From the NCBI GenBank assembly GCA_025062095.1, contig JANXAZ010000021.1, positions 1 to 46,645 on the forward strand: a stretch of DNA of 46,645 bases. Reading direction: 5' to 3'. The translations under genes were made by a program, and so were the position numbers. This DNA comes from Geminicoccaceae bacterium. Its GTDB lineage: Bacteria > Pseudomonadota > Alphaproteobacteria > Geminicoccales > Geminicoccaceae. Of the stretch, positions 42,013 through 46,645 are shown in pieces. The stretch's first letter is position 1. Each line of letters starts with the position of its first letter. Under the pieces are notes generated by a model. It saw only the letters and a program-made list of their open reading frames with translations, did no database searches and was not told the origin of the DNA.

Positions 42013-43116
42013 GTGAGCGCGCCCGTCTATCTCGACTGGGCCGCCACCGCGCCGGTCCGACCCGAGGCCGCGGCCGCGGTCGTGGAAGCCCTGCGCGAGG
42101 TCGGCAACCCTTCTTCCGTCCACGCCTTCGGTCGGCGCGCGCGGGCTCGGCTCGAAGCCGCCCGGCGCACGGTGGCCCGGTCTTTCGGGCTCGCGCCCGA
42201 CGAGGTCGTCTTCACGAGCGGGGGCACCGAGGCCAATCAGCTCGCCGTTCATCAAGCGCGCGGACCGATCGCGGTCGGTGCGATCGAACATCTTTCCGTG
42301 TTGGAGGCGGTGCCGGATGCGGTGCGGATCCCGGTGGCGGGCTCGGGCGTGATCGATCTCGCCGCGGCCGAACGGCTCCTGGCCGAACACCGTCCCGCGC
42401 TCGTCGCCTGTCAGCTCGCCAACAACGAGACCGGGGCGATCCAACCGGTGCGCGAGCTCGCGCGGCTCGTGCGGGCGGTCGGGGCGCGCTTGCACGTCGA
42501 CGCGGTGCAGGCCGCGGGCAAGCTCGACTGCGCCCCCGAAAGCCTGGGTGCCGATACGGTGGCGGTCTCCGCCCACAAGCTCGGCGGGCCCATGGGGGTG
42601 GGCGCGCTCCTGCTGCGTCCCGGCCTCGCGCTCGCCCCCCGTCAGCCCGGAGGCGGCCAGGAATCCGGGCGCCGGGCGGGTACCCCCAATCTGCCCGGGA
42701 TCGTCGGCTTCGCCGCGGCGCTGGAGTGTCTGCCGGGCGTCGACTGGGCGGCGGTCGGTGCCCTGCGCGACCGGCTCGAACGGAGGCTGCGAGCGATCGC
42801 GCCGGAGCTCGCGATCGTGGCCGGCGAAACCGCACGCCTTCCCACCATCAGCTGCGTCCTGCTCCCGGGTCTGTCGGCCGAGGCCCAGCTCGTCGCGCTC
42901 GACCTCGAGGGCATCGCGGTGAGCGCCGGCTCCGCCTGCAGCTCGGGCAAGCTCTCGCCCTCGCACGTGCTCGTCGCCATGGGCTTCTCGGAACGCGAAG
43001 CGCGCTGCGCGATCCGGGTCAGCCTCGGGTGGAGCACGAGCGCGCAAGACATCGACCGGTTCCTCCGCGCCTGGGAGAGGCTCTATCGGAGCTGGTGCGC
43101 CCGGCGCGCGGCGTGA
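42013..43116 (+). CDS. Cysteine desulfurase (NifS/IscS family)
   Basis: 367 aa. PLP enzyme that removes sulfur from cysteine as a protein persulfide. PLP-binding Lys189 is in [11 protein letters not shown], and the sulfur-accepting Cys309 is in [15 protein letters not shown], with the extended loop typical of group I (IscS/NifS). [11 protein letters not shown] and [12 protein letters not shown] are conserved. The GTG start at 42013 is 7 bp after cysE. It probably supplies sulfur both to the IscA-like protein downstream and, via MnmA, to tRNA. Confidence 0.93.
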   Translation: MSAPVYLDWAATAPVRPEAAAAVVEALREVGNPSSVHAFGRRARARLEAARRTVARSFGLAPDEVVFTSGGTEANQLAVHQARGPIAVGAIEHLSVLEAVPDAVRIPVAGSGVIDLAAAERLLAEHRPALVACQLANNETGAIQPVRELARLVRAVGARLHVDAVQAAGKLDCAPESLGADTVAVSAHKLGGPMGVGALLLRPGLALAPRQPGGGQESGRRAGTPNLPGIVGFAAALECLPGVDWAAVGALRDRLERRLRAIAPELAIVAGETARLPTISCVLLPGLSAEAQLVALDLEGIAVSAGSACSSGKLSPSHVLVAMGFSEREARCAIRVSLGWSTSAQDIDRFLRAWERLYRSWCARRAA

Positions 43117-43168
43117 CGAGCTCCGGCGCCTTGTCAAAGGCGCGAGGCGGGGCAATCTCAGGAAGCAG

Positions 43169-43185
43169 AGGCGGAAGATCCGCCT
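43169..43185 (+). other. Short hairpin in the gap before the IscA-like gene
   Basis: AGGCGGA and TCCGCCT are exact inverted repeats around AGA, with GGAAG and CTTCC forming possible competing arms. It lies in the 85-bp gap after the desulfurase gene. It may be a leader structure or a processing site; no T-tract follows. Confidence 0.3.
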
Positions 43186-43201
43186 TCCGGAGCCGCAAAC
43201 G

Positions 43202-43537
43202 ATGGATCGCTCGCTGCTCACGCTGACCGAAGCGGCCGCTCGCCGCGTCCGTTATCTCCTGGAGAGCAAAGGCGGAGGAGCGAAAGGCTTGCGCCTCGCC
43301 GTCAAGCCCAGGGGTTGCTCCGGCTTTTCTTATCACTTGGACTTCGCCCGTACGATCGAGCCCGAAGACCGCGTGGTCGAATGTTTCGGCGTCACGGTCG
43401 TCGTCGATCCCCAAGCGGTCCCGCTCGTCGCCGGAACCGAGGTCGACTGGGTGGAAGATCCACTCGGCGCCCAGTTCGTCTTCAGGAACCCCAACGAGAA
43501 GGCGCGCTGCGGCTGTGGCGAGAGCTTCAAGGTCTGA
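43202..43537 (+). CDS. A-type iron-sulfur carrier (IscA/HesB family)
   Basis: 111-aa scaffold or carrier that passes Fe-S clusters to client proteins. The three ligand cysteines are Cys39 ([11 protein letters not shown]) and Cys103 and Cys105 ([11 protein letters not shown]), the diagnostic pattern. [13 protein letters not shown] is the usual N-terminus. GGAG is 9 nt before the ATG. The neighbouring desulfurase and ferredoxin make an Isc-like set, but iscU and hscAB are absent here. Confidence 0.94.
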   Translation: MDRSLLTLTEAAARRVRYLLESKGGGAKGLRLAVKPRGCSGFSYHLDFARTIEPEDRVVECFGVTVVVDPQAVPLVAGTEVDWVEDPLGAQFVFRNPNEKARCGCGESFKV

Positions 43538-43547
43538 GGCAGCGGTC

Positions 43548-43877
43548 TTGCCCGTCGTGCATTTCGCTCTGCCGAGCGGTCGCGTCGTTTCGGTCGAAGT
43601 CGGCGCCGGCACCACGGTGCTCGAGGCGGCGCGCGCCGGGGGGATCGACATCGAGGGCGCCTGCGGGGGCTCCATGGCCTGCGCGACCTGTCACGTCTGG
43701 GTCGACGAAGGGTGGTTCGCGCGGCTGCCGGCGGCCGCAGCGGAAGAAGAGGCGATGCTCGATCTGGCCGCCGATTGGGTGCCGACCTCGCGACTGGGGT
43801 GTCAGATCCGCCTCGATGCCGCTCTCGACGGACTGTTCGTGCGCGTTCCGCGCTCGAGCCTCTTGAGCGATGACTGA
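43548..43877 (+). CDS. fdx: Isc-type [2Fe-2S] ferredoxin
   Basis: 109 aa from a TTG at 43548, which has GAGG eight nt upstream; the GTG at 43515 inside the IscA-like gene is less likely. An adrenodoxin-type electron carrier with cluster ligands Cys39, Cys45, Cys48 in ACGGSMACATCHV and a fourth Cys in RLGCQIRL. It likely donates electrons for Fe-S assembly. Its 3' end overlaps mnmA by 8 bp. Confidence 0.93.
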   Translation: MPVVHFALPSGRVVSVEVGAGTTVLEAARAGGIDIEGACGGSMACATCHVWVDEGWFARLPAAAAEEEAMLDLAADWVPTSRLGCQIRLDAALDGLFVRVPRSSLLSDD

Positions 43878-45018
43878 GCCGATCCCCGATCTCGATCTCC
43901 CGCCGGGCGCGCGCGTGGTGGTCGCCATGTCCGGCGGGGTGGACAGCTCGGTCGCGGCCGCGCTTCTGCACCTCGCCGGCTGCGAGGTGGTGGGCGTGAC
44001 CCTGCAGCTGTACGACCAGCGCGGCAGTCGTCGCGACGGCAAGAGCTGCTGCGCCGGGCGCGATGTCCACGACGCGCGTACGGTGGCCGAACGGCTCGGC
44101 ATCGCGCATTACGTCCTCGACTTCGAGGACCGCTTCCGGGAAGCGGTGATCGAGGATTTCGTGGCGTCTTATGCGATCGGGCGGACGCCCGTTCCTTGCG
44201 TGCGCTGCAACGAACGGATCAAATTCCGGGACCTTCTGGAATTCGCGCGCACCATCGGGGCGCGAGCGCTCGCCACCGGCCATTACGCGCGGCGAGTCCC
44301 GAAGGGCGACGGGAGCGAGCTCCACCGCGCGCGCGACGCGCGCCGCGACCAGAGCTATTTCCTCTTCGCGACCACGCCCGAGCAGCTGTCTTTCTTGCGC
44401 TTTCCCGTGGGGCATCTCGACAAGGAGCGGGTGCGCGCGATCGCCGCCGACCTCGGCCTGCCGGTCGCCGACAAGCCGGACAGCCAAGACCTCTGCTTCC
44501 TCCCCGACGGCGATCGCATCCGCCTGATCGCGCGCTCCCGTCCCGAAGGGCTCGTGCCCGGCGAGATCGTCGATACGGACGGCCGCGTGTTGGGCCGGCA
44601 CGAGGGCATCGCGCGCTTCACCGTGGGCCAGAGGCGCGGCCTGCGCATCGCCGCCAAGGAGCCGCTCTACGTCACCGCGATCGATGCCGAGCGCGCGCGC
44701 ATCGTGGTGGGGCCGCGGCGCGCCGGTCTCGTCGCCGCCGCACGGCTCGAGGCCTGCTCTTGGCTCGCAACACCCGACAAAGAGGAGCTGCTCGCGGTCA
44801 AGCACCGCTACAACGAGCCCGCGGTGCCGGCGCGGATCGAGGCGGCTCCGGACGGCACGGCCCGCGTGCGCTTCCTCGAACCCCAGGCGGGGGTGGCACC
44901 CGGCCAGGCCTGCGTCGCCTGGCGCGGCACGCGCCTTCTCGGCGGCGGCTGGATCGCCGCCACCGAGGCGGCGGCGACCGCCGAGCCGCGCCTTGACGCG
45001 CCGCCCGCCCCTGCTTAG
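43870..45018 (+). CDS. mnmA: tRNA-uridine 2-sulfurtransferase MnmA
   Basis: 382 aa. Installs 2-thiouridine at U34 of Lys, Glu and Gln tRNAs, with sulfur delivered from a cysteine desulfurase. PP-loop SGGVDSS is at residues 21-27; CVRCNERIKF carries the catalytic Cys110, and KPDSQDLCFLPDGD contains the second. ATGHYARR and FTVGQRRGL are family motifs. It is co-transcribed with the desulfurase and ferredoxin and ends just before tRNA-Met. Confidence 0.96.
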   Translation: MTEPIPDLDLPPGARVVVAMSGGVDSSVAAALLHLAGCEVVGVTLQLYDQRGSRRDGKSCCAGRDVHDARTVAERLGIAHYVLDFEDRFREAVIEDFVASYAIGRTPVPCVRCNERIKFRDLLEFARTIGARALATGHYARRVPKGDGSELHRARDARRDQSYFLFATTPEQLSFLRFPVGHLDKERVRAIAADLGLPVADKPDSQDLCFLPDGDRIRLIARSRPEGLVPGEIVDTDGRVLGRHEGIARFTVGQRRGLRIAAKEPLYVTAIDAERARIVVGPRRAGLVAAARLEACSWLATPDKEELLAVKHRYNEPAVPARIEAAPDGTARVRFLEPQAGVAPGQACVAWRGTRLLGGGWIAATEAAATAEPRLDAPPAPA

Positions 45019-45021
45019 CTC
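44993..45021 (+). promoter_or_regulatory. Candidate promoter of tRNA-Met
   Basis: TTGACG at 44993-44998, then 17 bp, then TAGCTC at 45016-45021. It lies inside the end of mnmA, with the likely start about 10 nt before the tRNA. The -10 matches consensus poorly. Confidence 0.4.
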
Positions 45022-45037
45022 ACGGGCATCGGATCCG

Positions 45038-45112
45038 GGCGGAGTAGCTCAGCGGTAGAGCAGGGGAATCATAATCCCTTGGTCGGGGGTTCGAATCCCT
45101 CCTCCGCTACCA
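45038..45112 (+). tRNA. tRNA-Met (anticodon CAU), elongator type, with encoded CCA
   Basis: A full cloverleaf: acceptor GGCGGAG/CTCCGCT including a G1-U72 pair, D arm GCTC-GAGC, anticodon stem GGGGA/TCCCT with loop ATCATAA (CAT at positions 34-36), T arm GGGGG-TTCGAAT-CCCTC, discriminator A and encoded CCA. The initiator features (C1-A72 mismatch, three G-C pairs next to the loop) are absent. A tRNA-Ile2 with modified CAU is less likely given the A37-A38 loop and stem. Confidence 0.92.
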
Positions 45113-45306
45113 TCGCACGATCGTCCCCGTTTTCGGCATTCGTCTCGGCGAATTCCGCGCTCGCCTTGGCCGCGCCGAAGGGGCGGCTGCGCGCCCGCGG
45201 CCGTCGCGCGGTGCTTCGGGCGGCCTTTCGCGAGGCTCGCCGTCGAAGCCCGCGATCCGGGGTACCGAAAAAGCCCGGGGAAGGGTCGGCGCCAAGGCGT
45301 GTCCCG

Positions 45307-45335
45307 CTGTCGGTTTTCCGGTTTCGTGCTATAGT
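45307..45335 (+). promoter_or_regulatory. Candidate promoter of the E1 dehydrogenase operon
   Basis: The extended -10 TGC-TATAGT (45327-45335) is a good match. The -35 position CTGTCG (45307-45312) is weak, as often with extended -10 promoters. The start would be about 20 nt before the ATG at 45363. Confidence 0.4.
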
Positions 45336-45362
45336 TGCACGAGATCGGACGCGAGAGCGGGC

Positions 45363-46454
45363 ATGGTCGAGGTCGCGAGCTTTCGCATCGAGCGGGTCGA
45401 ATATCTGCGCCCCGATGGAACTCTCGCCGCGCCGCTGCCGGATTGGGCCGAGGAGGGGAGCGAGCTCCTCCGGCTCTACCGCGCGATGGTGCTCACCCGA
45501 ACCTACGATACCAAAGCGGTGAACCTGCAGCGCACCGGCCGGCTCGGCACGGTCGCTTCGTCTCTCGGGCAAGAGGCGGTGGCGGTCGGCACGGCGGCGG
45601 CGATGCGGCCGGAAGACGTGCTCTTGCCGTCGTTCCGCGAGCAGGGGGCGATGCTCTGGCGCGGGGTGCGCATCGAGGAGCTGCTGACCTTCTGGGGCGG
45701 GGACGAGCGGGGATCGAACTGGAGCGGACCGCGCGAGGACTTCCCGATCTGCATCCCCGTCGGCACCCACGCGCCGCACGCGGCCGGGGTGGCGACCGCC
45801 TTCAAGCTCCGCCGCGAGGCGCGCGTCGCGGTCTGCATCCTCGGCGACGGCGCGACCTCCAAAGGCGACGTCTACGAGGCGTGGAACCTCGCGGGGGTTT
45901 GGCGGCTGCCGATGGTCACGGTGATCAACAACAACCAATGGGCGATCTCGGTGCCGCGTTCGGCCCAGACCGCCGCCGCGACCCTCGCCCAGAAGGCGAT
46001 CGCGTGCGGCATGCCGGGCGTCCAGGTCGACGGCAACGACGTCATCGCCGTGCGCGAGGTCGTCGGCCGGATGATCGAGCGGGCGCGGGCGGGCGAGGGG
46101 CCGGCGATCGTCGAGGCTCTCACCTACCGGCTCTCGGATCACACCACCGCCGATGACGCGCGTCGGTACCGCGACGACGCGGAGGTGAGCGCACACTGGA
46201 AAGAGGAACCGATCGCTCGGCTGCGCACCTTCCTTCTCGCCCGCGGCCTCTGGGACAAGGACAAGGAAGAAGCGCTTCTGGCCGAGTGCGCGCGCGAGGT
46301 CGAGCGCGGCGTGGAGGCCTATCTCGCGCGCACGCCCGCCCCCGCCACCGAGATGATCGACTTCGTCTTCGCCGAGTTGCCGCGACCGATGCGATCCCAG
46401 CGCGCCGAACTCTTGCGCCGTTCGGCGGCGCGCGCCGAAAGGGCCGGCCGATGA
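45363..46454 (+). CDS. pdhA: 2-oxoacid dehydrogenase E1 component, alpha subunit (pyruvate or branched-chain type)
   Basis: 363 aa. Thiamine-diphosphate subunit that decarboxylates a 2-oxoacid and passes the acyl group to lipoyl-E2. The ThDP motif is [47 protein letters not shown] and the phosphorylation-loop-like [16 protein letters not shown] are conserved. It resembles the Gram-positive/Thermus-like heterodimeric E1 family that includes both PDH and branched-chain enzymes, so the substrate is unsettled. Overlaps the beta subunit start by 4 bp. Confidence 0.88.
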   Translation: MVEVASFRIERVEYLRPDGTLAAPLPDWAEEGSELLRLYRAMVLTRTYDTKAVNLQRTGRLGTVASSLGQEAVAVGTAAAMRPEDVLLPSFREQGAMLWRGVRIEELLTFWGGDERGSNWSGPREDFPICIPVGTHAPHAAGVATAFKLRREARVAVCILGDGATSKGDVYEAWNLAGVWRLPMVTVINNNQWAISVPRSAQTAAATLAQKAIACGMPGVQVDGNDVIAVREVVGRMIERARAGEGPAIVEALTYRLSDHTTADDARRYRDDAEVSAHWKEEPIARLRTFLLARGLWDKDKEEALLAECAREVERGVEAYLARTPAPATEMIDFVFAELPRPMRSQRAELLRRSAARAERAGR

Positions 46455-46645
46455 CCGCGATGACCCTGGTCGAGGCGGTGCGCGCGGCCCTCGCCCGCGC
46501 CATGGCCGAAGATCCCGCCGTGCTCGTCTTGGGCGAAGACGTCGGCAAGGACGGTGGCGTGTTCCGCGCCACCGAGGGGCTCCTCGAGCGCTTCGGCCCC
46601 GAGCGCGTGTTCGATACGCCGCTTTCCGAGGCCTTGTTCACGGGT
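46451..46645 (+). CDS. pdhB: 2-oxoacid dehydrogenase E1 component, beta subunit (3' end outside window)
   Basis: First 65 codons only. [40 protein letters not shown] and [14 protein letters not shown] are the conserved N-terminus of E1 beta, including the Glu of GEDV that activates thiamine in this family. The ATG at 46451 overlaps the alpha-subunit stop as ATGA, consistent with coupled production of the alpha2-beta2 enzyme. Confidence 0.9.
   Translation, partial: MTAMTLVEAVRAALARAMAEDPAVLVLGEDVGKDGGVFRATEGLLERFGPERVFDTPLSEALFTG

Noticed and set aside
45038-45112. Possible attachment site at the tRNA-Met 3' end
   Set aside because: No second copy of the tRNA 3' end was seen downstream and no integrase gene is nearby; the next genes are housekeeping.
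45335-46156. Plus-strand frame of 273 codons overlapping pdhA
   Set aside because: Different frame from the ThDP-motif protein and composed of Arg/Gly/Ala; no ribosome site.
1-46645. CRISPR array, insertion sequence or prophage
   Set aside because: No regularly spaced repeats, transposase or integrase motifs, or phage structural genes were seen. The largest repeated DNA is the dctP pair.

Overview
The window is about 46.6 kb of very GC-rich, densely packed bacterial chromosome. Codon third positions are strongly G/C, and many genes start with GTG or overlap the previous stop by 4 bases. The gene set (TRAP transporters, an Isc-type ferredoxin next to mnmA, glnE next to bcp, a COG3671 membrane protein beside mobB/moeA, an elongator tRNA-Met with a G1-U72 pair) fits a high-GC alphaproteobacterium, perhaps Rhodospirillales-like. 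That placement is inference. No insertion sequence, prophage, CRISPR array or rRNA was seen.

Layout. (1) 1-7.2 kb: the end of an FAD amine oxidase; a minus-strand dTDP-sugar operon (COG4091 SAF-domain dehydrogenase, rfbC, rfbB, rfbA, with no rfbD in view); wrbA; an Asp/Glu-racemase-family protein; a secreted SYLF protein. (2) 7.2-9.0 kb: an unrecognised 168-aa protein and a short-chain dehydrogenase. (3) 9.0-21.1 kb: an exopolysaccharide locus with a WecG/TagA glycosyltransferase, an undecaprenyl-phosphate sugar transferase, a secreted beta-helix protein, a Wzy/WaaL-type polymerase or ligase, a Wzx-type flippase, two GT4 glycosyltransferases and a Wzc-type tyrosine autokinase. No Wza or Wzb is visible. 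(4) 21.4-25.7 kb: a TRAP operon with two tandem, almost identical DctP genes, then dctQ and dctM, punctuated by three strong hairpins.

(5) 25.8-29.6 kb is the most striking region. A CuA subunit II, a heme-copper subunit I lacking the HPEVY tyrosine, a Sco/SenC copper chaperone and a small membrane protein are followed by a gene for the NO-sensing repressor NsrR. This is the gene order of norSY-senC-orf1 (sNOR), first described in ammonia oxidisers. A candidate promoter with a 12-bp palindrome over its -10 element precedes it, suggesting a self-contained, NO-regulated nitric oxide reductase module.

(6) 29.6-36 kb: an aminotransferase, a PAS-GGDEF diguanylate cyclase, a TusA-like protein, mobB, moeA, a COG3671 membrane protein, and a PHA-synthase-like hydrolase whose 3' end runs antisense into the COG3671 gene. 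(7) 36-41 kb: bcp and glnE (overlapping each other and the hydrolase), tyrS, and a COG2945 hydrolase that lacks its nucleophile serine. (8) 41.3-45.1 kb: a sulfur-handling operon (cysE, cysteine desulfurase, IscA-like protein, 2Fe-2S ferredoxin, mnmA) ending at tRNA-Met(CAU). (9) 45.4 kb to the end: 2-oxoacid dehydrogenase E1 alpha and the start of E1 beta.
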